A stretch of 64,000 nucleotides of DNA from Moniliophthora roreri (taxonomy: Eukaryota; Basidiomycota; Agaricomycetes; Agaricales; Marasmiaceae): contig LATX02000057.1 of assembly GCA_001466705.2 (NCBI GenBank), forward strand, positions 248,001-312,000, given 5' to 3'. The notes beneath the pieces are model-generated. The model saw nothing but the letters and a program-made list of their open reading frames with translations, did no database searches and was not told the origin of the DNA. A program made the position numbers and the translations under genes. This document shows, in pieces, positions 11,411 to 22,910 of this stretch. The number at the start of each line of letters is the position of its first letter. Positions within the stretch are counted from its first letter, which is position 1.

Positions 11411-12393
11411 TCAGTTCTTCAAGTCATTGCTACCCAGACTCGTCGTTCCATCCACCAAAGACTTGTCTTGTTTCATTTTCCTCACTACATCCTCCTCAAC
11501 CAACCACCGGAACATGCACATCGCATCGATCTCCTTCTCAAGATTATCGCATATCTCTTTGGCTTCTCCCAAGACACTAGTCATGTTCCGAAGAGTTCTT
11601 TCGTAGTGGGGGAGATAGTTGATATTCTTACTCAACTGGCAAAGAACGTATCGAACGTCCTTTGGTCCAGGCCCGATTTTCTGTTTTTTTGCAGGTTGTG
11701 TAGGAATCTCCGTGACGTTCGCAGATACACGGGCGCGTTTGGCGGAGGGGTTCATTACACTGGGACCAGTATCTGCCCCAGCTGCTCTTGCGTTGGTTGT
11801 CTGCCATTGCTCGATGTCTGCTCTGGTACGATGTTGATGAGTGGCTTGCGATTTTCCAAGCTGTCGTTTTGGTCGGGCTGGAGAAGCAGAAGTGGGTACA
11901 GTGGCTATTGTTGGTGGCACGGTTGGCACTCGAACTATCGAGTCGACTACTAGGCGGCTGGATGAGGATCCTACGACATCTTCATGAGGTTCAGTCAAAA
12001 GGTGCTCAGCAGAGTTTGAAGGACGCACTGGAAGTGCTTGTATCAGGTTCCTCCCGGCCTACGTTGGACGGGCCAACCTTGCCACTCAGCAGTGACTTCA
12101 CAAGGGCCGCGGACGGCTTTGGTGTTGCTTGCCTATCATCTTCTAAGTATATCATTGATGAATGAATTTTCTTCTCTGGCTCACCGTGGAACACCTTTGG
12201 GATGTTTTTCGAGGAGTTGCTGGATTATAACCACGCTCTTCTGGTTCGCCTTGATACCCTCTTTCTGTTTCGAGCGGTCAGTTAACCCTCAACATTATAG
12301 GTACAAGACTCGAAGACATACGTGCGCAAGAAATTGAAGTTCGGAGCGTGAAAGCTGCTGGAGAGCATCGGCATCTCTGCGTACAATTGACAT
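11411..12393 (-). CDS. SAP-motif protein, short paralogue
   Basis: Four exons on the minus strand (12393-12322, 12264-12185, 12132-12029, 11970-11411), 271 residues. Residues 10-50 form a SAP-like helix-turn-helix: ALQQLSRSELQFLA, then IKANQKSVVIIQQLLEKHPKGVP. SAP motifs bind AT-rich DNA or scaffold regions; the LxxLAxxxxLxAN form resembles the NuSAP N-terminus. The middle is Ser/Thr/Pro/Lys-rich and probably disordered, with KRARV- and KKQK-type basic clusters that suggest nuclear import. The C-terminal 80 residues form a charged helix, likely a coiled coil. The divergent neighbour at 12860-14674 has the same start, the same 80-nt second exon and the same phase, so the two are paralogues. 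Function is inferred only. Confidence 0.8.
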
Positions 12394-12859
12394 GGTAGGG
12401 TATGATGGCGGTCAAAGGAGAAGGCTTATAGCACCCGGAGAAAAAAATACAGGTTGATAAGCCACCAGACTAGTGCTATTGTTCTCTACTCTTGTTCCAG
12501 TTTGATGGATATCGCAACGGTCCAAGTAACTTGTGATGGGATGATCGTCTGCGTAGTCAGTAGCAGTTTGGCTTGATACCGACACTGCTTGCTAAAAAAA
12601 AACTCTACTGCAAGGTCGGTGGAAGTGTTACTGTAAGGTATGTTTAGGTTTCTTTTTAGTAACGACTGTTTGTTCATCGCGACACGGGCCAGACTTCCAC
12701 CCTTAGTCTCAAGAATTTCCTATTTTGGGGAACAATAGCATTTCTAATTGTTCATGTGTCCTTGTGGCCCACATAATTCGGGGATTCCTGTTTGATTCTT
12801 TCACTTTCCGCAACACCCAACATCCCACTACACATCCACCTCTGGCCATACTACTTACC
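12394..12859. promoter_or_regulatory. Shared divergent promoter region of the SAP-motif pair
   Basis: The two ATGs lie 466 bases apart, back to back. No strong TATA box or known activator site is visible. It presumably serves both genes. Confidence 0.4.
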
Positions 12860-14674
12860 ATGTTATTGAACGAACAAGACCTGAAACCACTTGCTAGGAA
12901 TGAACTGCAGAAGCTTGCGAGAGTGAGTTGGATTTAACTACATCCCCTGTTGCTTTCGAGTCGACTAACTGTACCTCTCAGACTTTTAAGGTGAAAGCCA
13001 ATGCGAAATCTGTTCTCATTATCAAGGATTTGTTGACCAGGTTTCCAGAGGGTGTTCCTTGGTGAGTTCGTTTTCTTCTCTTGCATATCATGTGTTAATA
13101 TCTCGTTAGTGAGACCGCTACTACTTCTGGAAACGCTAAACTTGCGCCGAAGGTTGAAACACCCATCCCCACATTGCCAAAGACACCGGAGACAACTGCG
13201 TGGGGGTCGAACCGTACACCACCAAAAACACCAACGAGAACAACTGTACGGAGGTCAACCCATGTAGTCTCTGAACTATCCAGTTCTCCTCTTTCCTCTC
13301 CGCCTGCGACGAATGAGCAACCTCAGCCATCAGCACGACTCTCAACGTCGACTGATATTCGTCTTTGGCCACCGAAATCTAGACACTCGCCACGCATCGA
13401 TGATCCTATAGCAGCTCCCGATGTATCAGACGAAGTGGTATTAGAAGCATCCACAGACCCAGTAGAACGCAGGGCAGATGAGGACGCAATGTCTAGTGCA
13501 TCTGGCCAGACCAATGTCACTTACAGGACACCAGTCTCCTCTCGAGCAAACTCTCCAGAACCACCTGCCTCCCCGACAGTTCTAAGACACACCGTCGAAA
13601 CCATTCGCCAGGTCGCACATAAAGACACGGCCACACACAAAAAGGTCGAAGAGTTGCGGAGCCTTGGAGAACACCTTACGGACAAGGCTACCCTACTCCA
13701 GGATGTGCTAATACGTGAACGGGAGCAACGTCACCGTATCCTGAGCTTTCTGCTCTATTATGTCTCGAATAACAATCGTTGGGGTACCGGGCGTGTTCAA
13801 AATGGAGAACTTCTCCCGGAGAACGTTACGGGGGCTATCAGAGAGGAGTATTTGCGCAATGGTGGTCGTAATTGGAAGGATGACGGGACATGGACTTTCG
13901 AGGAAGTTTGGGGCGGTCGGATCAGAATGGCGCCTAGCCTGGATACTTCTGAGGATCGGCTAAGTAACTGGGAGGAGGTTGACGAGGTTGAGGAGGAGGA
14001 GTATCTCGACAATTATGAGGCAGCTAAGGCGCTTGGCCGGTTACCACAGCAAACAGATCTGTGAGTAGGAATCTGCTTGTATAAGATCCGTGTTCTGATC
14101 GTCCAATACTTGTAGATACAAGGATCCCATGGTCAAGTATTTTATTGAAGATCACTTCGAACGCACGAACCATGGGAAGAGACGTGCTTCTGAAAGCGAA
14201 GCGGGAGGTCAAGACGATGCCAGGTATCAGGCTCGTCGTCGAATCTCTGAATTTCCTACTAGCCGTCTGGTTGGCATCCAAAAACCAGACAAAGGAAAAC
14301 AGAAGATGTCAGCCGCTGAAGTTGAGCGCATGGAGAATGAACGCCGGTCGGAGATGGGAGCTACCCAAGATGCGGCTGATGCGGAACAACAAGAAGTCCA
14401 ACAACAACTCCGTAACTTGGACCTTCCATTGACCAGGAAACTGGCACAGGATAAAGCTCGCGGTCACCAAGACCTCGTGGTTCGAGGTGCTATCCTCAAA
14501 GTCGCTACGGATACCCTCAAGGGTTTGCCCGTGGATGGAAAACAAAGGAAAGTTTTGTATATCGGTCTGGATCGCCTTGGTATCATGCCGATGACTGAGG
14601 CAGCACAGCTTGAAAACAAGGTCCTTGCAGAGATAGCTTTGGCGAATTTACAAGGGAAAAAAGGAATTCAATAG
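12860..14674 (+). CDS. SAP-motif protein, long paralogue
   Basis: Four exons (12860-12922, 12982-13061, 13110-14060, 14116-14674), 550 residues. Residues 6-48 hold the SAP-like motif: LKPLARNELQKLA, then VKANAKSVLIIKDLLTRFPEGVP. A long Ser/Thr/Pro-rich region follows with repeated TPPKTP-type sites that could be phosphorylated. Residues around 150-200 form a charged helix (HTVETIRQVAHKD...LREREQRHRILSFLLYYV). The C-terminal quarter is another mixed helix-rich region, including KYFIEDHFERTNHGKRRASE and an Ala/Leu-rich end. Exon 1/2 and exon 2/3 junctions match the minus-strand neighbour exactly. Probably nuclear and DNA-associated by analogy with SAP proteins, but no enzymatic domain is seen. 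Confidence 0.8.
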
Positions 14675-14831
14675 AATAGAAATTCAAACCAATGCTTAAT
14701 GTGACCAAATTCTATTTTGCATGTACAAAGGAACCGTTCTGTTTGGAGTTGTGTTTGGCACGCTACATAGTAGTGTATACGCGATAGGAATGACAACATC
14801 AGAATCTCAAAAGCTGTTGACCTAAACGATC

Positions 14832-17361
14832 ATGAATCGTACCGGGCTCGTCTCTCGAAGACTTTATTCAAGGATATACAGAAATACCGCGACTTTCTAC
14901 TCCGCTGGGCGGAGGACCCCTTCCATACGCTCGTATTCCACGCCGGCGTCAAAAGACCCTCCTGATTCAAACGTCATAAAGAAGCCTCTAGTGACGCCAC
15001 ATCCAGCCGCTCTCCCAAGACACGAAGTCCATGAAGGCAGCGAAAGCATTAGCATACCTTTCAACCCTCCAGGCGCAGGAGGAGGACCTAATGTCGGAGG
15101 AACAGGTAGCGACCGCCCGATTACACGTTCACCACTTCTGGATGCCGCATTGACGACAGTCATTGGACTGGGAATGGGTACGTGGCGAGTTTACTCCTCT
15201 ATAAGTCACGCTAAAGTTATTACCAGTATTTGTCGGAGGTATTGCCTATCTGCAATGGTACAAGAAGAGCGTGTTGGACAAAGTATGGACTCCAGCTTGA
15301 GAACTCTCCCATTCAACCAACACACTCGGTCGTTTTCACAGATTGAACTTGCTTTTGCTCCTGGCTATGATCCTGCAATGGAAGTTGCCACAAACTACCT
15401 CAAAAATTCGACATCTTCCGAAGATGAAGAAGCTCCATGGACTAATCATTTCCGGAGAATAGAGCAAGACTTAATCGACCGCATTATAACAGGCGAAGAA
15501 CACGGGCATTATTTTGTTCTGCTGGGCCCCAAGGGTTCAGGAAAGGGTGCGGTGCGAACGTTTTACAAATGCTGGTCCATCTTTGAGACAACAAACGATG
15601 TTATTAGGTACAATGCTTTTCGACGCGATGAATGTCATTCAAGCAGACGGAACTGCCATGTGCGAAGCGCATCCAGATCTGGAAGTCTTTCGGTTAAGAC
15701 TTGGAAAGGCGCTCAATTACGAGTTCAACGAAGATTCTCAAACAGGCCTATTTCAGCGCAGAGATCCGCGTGAGGGTGGTCCGGCACTTGATATCGAGAG
15801 AGGTATTTACTTCACCGGTTTTGTGAACCGATGTTGACTCAACGAGTTACGAATATACAGCGATGAATAAACTAGAGAAGGTGAATTGCTTTAGCTCCAG
15901 CAGCGTGCAGAAAGTTATTCACATGTTTTAAGGTCGCTCTTAGATGCGTCAGGCGACGAGGCAAACCCCTAGTTCTCATAATCAATAATGTTCATTATTT
16001 CAATAATGACGACGACGGTCGCAATATGCTGCTTCAGCTCCAACAACGTGCAGAAAGCTGGGCCGCATGTGGTATCATGACGATTGTGTTCACTATGTGA
16101 GATGAACTTTATTTTCTGGTATCATCTTCTGGTTACTTATTTGTCCAAGGGATGATTTCTGGCCGTTCTATGTGATGCGTAAGTCGTTGATATATCCTAT
16201 CGTTTCACAATTGCTGAATGCATTATAGGCAAATCTGCCAGTAGGATGCATGTAAGCATCATGTCTATTTGATGCATTTGCGGATCTAAAAAGTTGCTTC
16301 TCTGCAGTTGGTACCAATATTCGATCTTGCTGCAGACGTTGCTGTGAAGGCCGTGACTGCGATGCGAATGGAAATGAACAAACCCGCAGACCCATTAGAG
16401 ATAACAGAGGCTGTCTCAATAGTTGGCGGTCGGCTCTCGTACTTGAATAAGGTTTGACAAACTCGTGTTGGACACTTGCTTCACGGATGGACCCATAGAT
16501 GTTTTCAGATTGCCAGATCGAAACAGGTCATGGAAATGGCCGATCACTTATTGAAAGTAGAGAAGGCATGGCTGTTGAGTCAGATAGGTAATTCACGCTC
16601 CGATATTTTTTGGTCAGTAGCTGATGCATCCTGTAGGATTGATCGTCGACTGTGACGATGATGTGATGGACGAGGTAGAGCCATTATTATTCTTATCGAC
16701 ACATCCTGCTCACGAATTTCATCCCCCAGCAAAAATGGAGTTCTTGCTCCTGGCTCCTTCTCCAAGAGTTTGTCAGGCTGAGGCAGGAGCAGGAGCGGGA
16801 GAATCCTGACACTGATCCCTTAAAATTACCGCTCCCCGCCATACCCTATGTACGTGTCAGCCTTGGCCTCCTCCAACTGTTTCCTTACACATTCTTTGTC
16901 AGTGGAGATGCAGACAGATCATGACCCGCGCTGACTTCCTAGAAGGTGAGTACCCCCTTATTGATCTGAGCCAGGCGTCCTAATACGTTCTCAAAAGAGC
17001 TTGATAGGAAGAATATTATCGCCATCGATGTAAGTTCCCCACCCAGTCAACTTCCTCCCATTTCTCATTTCTTCGTAGGAGCATCACGACGTCAGACCTG
17101 ACTCGATGTTAATCCTTCACGCGGCACGGCAGGTTGTCGAAACTGAAGACTTCCAGGAAATCCTCGATAACGTCAGAGATCGTATCGACGAGATCGAGAG
17201 TCTCCATCGTACCCGAGAATTGACGGTTTGTAATTCTACAGGATATTCCGAGCAATGATACTGACTGACGTACACAGTTCAAAGACTTGGAGAAGGGCGA
17301 TAAGATACGCTTAGTGGTCGATAAAGGTGGTGCGGAACTTCTCGAGAGGAAATCACCGTGA
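14832..17361 (+). CDS. Mitochondrial-type membrane-anchored P-loop (AAA+/ORC-like) ATPase
   Basis: Sixteen exons between 14832 and 17361 give 574 residues; all phases close. The N-terminus is Arg/Ser-rich with no acidic residues for about 40 positions, a typical mitochondrial presequence. One membrane segment follows (residues about 108-126, SPLLDAALTTVIGLG joined to VFVGGIAYLQW). Walker A is GPKGSGKGT, completed only after splicing the intron 15547-15607. Further blocks are FDAMNVIQADGTAMCEAHPDLEVFRLRLGK, the DSQTGLFQRRDPREGGPALDIE block, and the Walker B/sensor stretch KPLVLIINNVHYFNND. The C-terminal third is helical and ends in a charged coiled region. Fungal homologues are usually listed just as P-loop hydrolases; I know no specific function. 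Exons of 20, 23 and 29 nt occur. Confidence 0.85.
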
Positions 17362-17650
17362 TTCCTGAACTAAGATTCGGAACGAGTGGAGTGGATGTGT
17401 GAAGACCAACTTTTTTTGGTTGGCTCTTCACTCATAATATATTTCCACCCTTTGAGCCCTTGGTAGTACGTAGAGCTATATAATGCCAAAATAACGATAA
17501 ACGAAACCGTGAGCTGAGTATGAGAAGCAGAAACGTATGTACGACGGTATAGAAACGATGTATGCTAAACTACAAACAGTACAGAGCAATGATGAGAGAG
17601 AGTAGAGATTGTTGGAAGACCGGTTGAGTGTTTTCCGAAATGGAGTCCAT
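17362..17650. other. Short convergent intergenic region
   Basis: The P-loop ATPase (+) and NAB2 (-) end tail to tail about 290 bases apart. No element recognised beyond AT-rich 3' flanks. Confidence 0.4.
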
Positions 17651-19756
17651 CTATGCAGCAGCTACAACGGGCTTGCTGTCTTTGTTGTTACTGGCGGCTG
17701 CCTCAGCCTCCTTCACGGCTTTTTCGGCCTCAAGCTTCCTCTCCTCCAACTCCTTCAGTTTTTCCTTCAAGCCGGCATTCGACGAGCTGTTGAATGTCAC
17801 ACTTTTATGAGGACTCGAAACGGCACCTCCCATCGTCCCCGTTTCAGGAACCTGGACATTAACTATCGGAGACGAAGTTGAGAGACCACGATGGAAAGAG
17901 TTGGGTAGCACACGTCCCTCCGGGTGCTGGTACTGACAAGTAGCACGGGTGCACGCAGCACCGAACCGACATTGCTGTGCGAAATGAGGATTCGAAGACG
18001 GCCGTGAGGGATGCGAGAATGTACAATTGGGTCTTGTGCACGCAGCCCCGAATCGGCAAGGTACAGGATTAGAGGTCGGTGGAAGATGGGGTGTGGTGGC
18101 TGGCGGTGCAGACTGTTCAGCTAAGAGAGGGATAATGAGTTTCACATGGAGGTGTGCAAAGCAAAACTGACATACCTTGAGGCTTCAATACGGCGGGACT
18201 GACATGTGCCTTGATACAATCCTTGTCCTTACAGTCCTTGCCATTCTCACAGTGATCAGTGCTCAGGACGACACCGCTCTCAATGGTTGCCACAGGCGAA
18301 GGGTGTGACCAACGACAATGGGCATTCGTGCATTTAACACCAAATTTGCAGAGAGTTGGTGATTGAGGCCTCTCGGGAATGGCATATGCAGGTCGTGCAG
18401 GAGCAGGCACAATTGGGGTAGGCGCCACGACGGGAGTAGAGGGTGTAATAGGGGGAACTGGTTCTGGTGCGACGGTAGCTGCACTGGTAGGTATAGGCTC
18501 GGGCGCTACCTCAACGCCGTCCTTGTGTGTAACAGATGAAGGTGGTCCACCTTTGCCCCTTGCAATACCTCTCCCACCTCTGGTTCCTCCCCGTCCCCGC
18601 GCAGGCGGTCCCCCTTGATGTCCCCCCTGGAATCCATTCGTCATATTTTGTTGTATCATCCCCATATCCTGCGGCATCATCGGGAAACCGCCTGCAAACT
18701 GTTGTCCGTTCATCATCCCAGTAATCTGAGCCATGAGAGCCATTTGGTTCATCATAATCTCCTGCAACATCATGGGGTTCCCCATCGCAGCCATGGCATT
18801 CATATCCATTCCGTTTATCCCAGGGAATCCATTCTGCATCATCATATTGGGTGTTGGGGAATTGTTCGTAATGTTGTCTATTCGGGCCTGAATGTCGTCG
18901 TGTGGACCACCGCCATTCGTATGATGTGAAGGTCCACCAACACGGTCTAACAAGCTCCGTGAATTCGAGGGACCCTCTCGTTGCATTGCTCTTGGACCCG
19001 TAGGAACGTCGGTTCTCCGTATTTTATTGGGGTGATGTGGGGAGGGGGAACGTGCAGAGGCAGTTCTTTTATGCGATGAGGTCGTTTGGGGAAGAGCTTG
19101 TGATAGGGCTTGTTGGTAAACGCCGTTTCGGGGAGCGGAATGGCTTTGTCGTGGAGGGTGAGAAGGGGCTTCTCGTGCTGGAACTTGCTCTGGTGGTCGC
19201 TCAGTAGTCGCAGGGGCTGCAGATGGCTCCGCCTCTGACGATCCTTTTGCTGCTTCAGCGAATAACCAGTCGGTGAAACTGCTATCTGTGGTAATTTTAG
19301 CATTCGAGTAGAGCCACAAACTACTGGTTGGACGCACCAAAATCAGCCCCAATGACTTGCAAAGAGATACTATCGTCAGAATGAGAAAGTTATGATCGTT
19401 TTGAGTACTCACGGTCATCCAGTTCACCAGTAATTTGAGCTGTAAAAACGCCTGAGGTCAATATGTGTATCAAATCCAACCTGTCAAAGTACGTACCAGC
19501 AGTCTTGTTGTTGATAATCATGATGAGAATATACTCCGCCATAACGGGGTCTATGTGCACGTTAGAATAGCCACTCAGCGGAGAATGTGGATACAACGAA
19601 GCTCACCAGAGTCTTGACTGTATCCTCGCGCCAAAAGTTCATCTTGAATGGCTTGCTGTAGAAAAATAATGAGAATTCTGACGAGTATAAAAGGAGAAAA
19701 AACATTACCTGCAAGGCAGTAGCACGCTCAGTGCCAATAGTCAATCCGAAAGGCAT
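17651..19756 (-). CDS. NAB2: Nuclear polyadenylated RNA-binding protein Nab2 (ZC3H14 family)
   Basis: Seven exons on the minus strand (19756-19709, 19655-19607, 19550-19497, 19439-19413, 19355-19338, 19285-18176, 18120-17651), 591 residues. The N-terminal 80 residues form the PWI-like fold of Nab2 (GLTIGTERATALQ, YILIMIINNKT, then FTDWLFAEAAKGS). A Met/Gln/Gly-rich middle and an RG-rich stretch (RGRGGTRGGRGIARG) follow; Nab2 also has an RGG domain for export and methylation. The C-terminal half has at least four tandem CCCH fingers: CKFGVKCTNAHCRWSH, CENGKDCKDKDCIKAH, CRFGAACTRPNCTFSH and CRFGAACTRATCQYQH. These bind poly(A) and control tail length and mRNA export. A Lys/Glu helix closes the protein. 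Exon 5 has only 18 nt and is needed to join LDDL to IGADFDSSFTDW. Confidence 0.92.
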
Positions 19757-22700
19757 ACTGGCTTGAGAACGTCGTGGACGATGAGCAAAAGGCAGTGTTT
19801 TCAAGCTCCGCTTCACGTGAGTTCGAGTCTGGCACCTAATATTCCCACGCTAGAGGCCCCTTTCAGATTTTCAATCCTTCTCACTGGTCAGTGACCTTGG
19901 ACCGTCATCGACGAAGCCTGAAGCTCAATGGAGACCAATCTTTACAAGGGCAAGATTTCTGATCGCCAACAGTAGGTATGAACGTGATATCATAATGTGC
20001 CCCCATCTGTCATTGCTATTGGCCTTTCTTCCATCAACAAGCGTTAATGTCCACTGACCGGTTTCGTTGTGATATGGTTTACCGTCCAAGACGGATGGGC
20101 TCTCTGTGCGGAAAGCTCTGAAAACTTGGGAAGAAGAGCGACGCAGTGCGTAATTCATTTCTTCCCCTTGAGCCGGATGTCAAGCAGCAGATTCCCCTCC
20201 CTTTTAAACAAGAATCATGATGGTTGAGGACGATCTATGGTTCTGATATATACTGACCTCTGGTTACCACGCGCATAGGTTTTCGGAAAGACTGTTCTTT
20301 TCGACTTAGCAGCCCAAAACATCTGACTCGGGAACTGGGCATGTGTCGACCTAAGGGACGCTGGGACCTGTCGACGGGAGAATATCTTTCATTGCCTCTG
20401 AACGTGGTGATCTGTTAGCCTGCTAATTATCAATGCCTCGATGCGCCCATCAGGTCAGAGTGAGAGTGAGAGTAGGAGTTGACGCTACTAAAGAACTTTT
20501 TCTATCTCCATGGCCTTTGTCCTACCGCCGGGTACGCTACTCTGAAGCAAACCAGCCCTATGTAGCCTGGGTCCAATTGAAAGGGATGTTTTGATCAATC
20601 ACTTAACTATCCTAGCCAGAGTAAAGACTTACAGCACGCTATTCGTGCAGTATATCACGGTAACGGTCACCAGAAACTCAACGTACACGTGCGGACCCAA
20701 TAATATATCAGGTGGTGATTAAATATGTTATGCCCATCAGTACAGCACTCAGATAGTGAGTTATGACCTTCAGCGACACTTTATCTTGCGCCAGAGGAGG
20801 ATACAAGTTGAACACGATGTGTTTATCCATGTGGGTGTTAGTGTATGCCTTAGCGCCCACTAAACGCCCAGCAGATCTTGACGATCGATCATGATCGAAT
20901 AATTTAGCTTTTGCTGTTATTGGGCGGCTATACTGACTCGGGAACTCATGATCTATGTTTTAAGAGGCCACAGCATCTTTCTACTTTCTACTTTCTGTTG
21001 TCCTTTGGAGACATGGAAACGCATCACGATCCAAGTTGCTGACTCACAAAGCACCCAATGACTTGCCTTGTTTTCCTTTTGCATCCCGTCCGGCGATATC
21101 AAAATGATGGTCTTTGGATTCGGTGGCACTTGAATACAGTACGGAGACGAGGAATTTACTGACGTTTTGATAATAGGAATTGATATACGTCGACGCCTAC
21201 CAGTCTGCCAGAACCGTGTTCCTGTCCAGCGGCGAGAAACCGCGCATTACGCACGCCGCGATATTGTCGTATCGGTCGTCAGCATCCGAGCCCGACGATA
21301 CTCAAGTATAATTCGAGACGTCTGGCTGGGGCCTCGAAACCATACTCTCCTATGTCTGTATCTCATCAGTCCTAAATGTAAGCACTGAGTATCTGTCTTT
21401 CAAGGGTCAATTGACGTTCGTGACAGACAAAATATAGGGATTAGCACTAGCATGAGTACTACTGCACTTTTTAGGAAAAAATATGGGTAAGCGCCTCGTA
21501 CCATTTCTACTTCTGACTGACTTGACTTTTATATACTGACTCAATTCGTAGGTGACAAGTCGTCTGCTTCGGATCATTACAGGAGTTGCACTGCACATGG
21601 CTCTCACTCGGTGAAAAGCATCTGTGACTACTCTGAGCAACGACGGGGCAGTGCTTCTAACGCCGTCATCATGCTTCCATAGATAATACCCTTAGCCCTG
21701 CGGCTCCTTGAATGGTGTTTGGAGCGGGCCAGAAAACTAGATGTTTCTCCATCCATATTGGGACCCACCAAGTTTGTGACCGTTCGGACCATAAAGGCTC
21801 ACTGGTGTACAACTTCCGGCGGATGTCTACCCGGAATGGACCCCGGAAAATGGGTCACCGGGGGGGGGGAGGGTCTGACAGATGGCTTCTTTCATCTTGC
21901 CACTCGCCGCAAGTTCATTAGTTATCACAGCTGATTGTGGCGTGACGGGGGGTGCACTATCGTCCCGAGTTTCCTGTGCGTAACAATCTCTACATCTTTG
22001 TACATATTCGTCCGAGGAAAAACCTGCACTCCAATGACGAAGAGCAAGTTCTCAAGATGAACGTCAGTGGCTCAGAACTCTTTCGAGGTCAGGCCCGGGG
22101 CGGTACAACTAATGACGTTGACTCCGATATTCTTGATTTGACAGAGTTCTACGCACTGACTCCGCTGGGTTGGGAAGCTGTACTCTTGACCTGCTCCAGT
22201 ATCGATATGATCACCACGTTCGCCTGAAGAAGTTGATTATACCCAGGTCACAGTCTCGTGCTCATGATACAGTGATACATCGAACCTGCTGTGAAAGCTT
22301 TTCTATCAGAAAATTCTACAAAGTTGGCATCACCTCGAGTCTCGCGTCCCTATCGCTCGATAACGAATGCTTGAACGCTTCGCCAATAACTGAGAGCCGG
22401 ATTACTTGGGTCTATTCACAAGCCTCAAGGCAAGAGCATGTTGTTTAGCACAATTTTCTATTGTTTTTTGTTCTACTAGTTATAATGATATATGTAGTGT
22501 GCGATGCAAATGATGTGCCGTGTCCAACTTGGTAGATGCGGTAATGAAACAGCTGCAAAGTCATTATGCGGGGGGTAAATGTGTGAGCAATGCCGTGTCG
22601 CGAAAGTGAAAGTCAAAAAAATACATATCGCAACCCTAAACCATGGATTAATTGCAGGTACTAGGAAATGGAGGATGGTGATGCGATGCGATGCGATTGC

Positions 22701-22910
22701 GAATGAAGAGGGGTAAATGCAATGAGTGTGGGTATATGAAAGTCCATATGCGATGACTGAAGCACTTGTACAATGAGAAAGGCTGACGACATACCAATTA
22801 GTGCAATGAAAAGACAGGAATAAAAAGTTGATGCTGGGGAGACGAAGCAATGCAAGGAAGGCCAAGACAGCGAGAAAATGAAAACAAAAAGAGGAAATTG
22901 ACCATTGCTG
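19757..22910. other. Gene-poor stretch of about 3.1 kb
   Basis: No convincing gene on either strand. A 77-codon minus-strand frame at 20158-19925 starts plausibly (MNYALRRSSSQVFRAF) but has no recognisable domain or supporting splice structure. Two copies of a CTGACTCGGGAACT motif lie at 20320-20336 and 20933-20946. A G-run of about ten occurs near 21860. The rest looks like relaxed, possibly decayed sequence. Confidence 0.4.

Noticed and set aside
19925..20158. 77-codon minus-strand frame starting MNYALRRSSSQVF
   Set aside because: Plausible start but no domain, no splice support, and possible chance in a gene-poor region.
21850..21875. Run of about ten G
   Set aside because: Single homopolymer with no partner G-runs; no quadruplex or telomere-like pattern.
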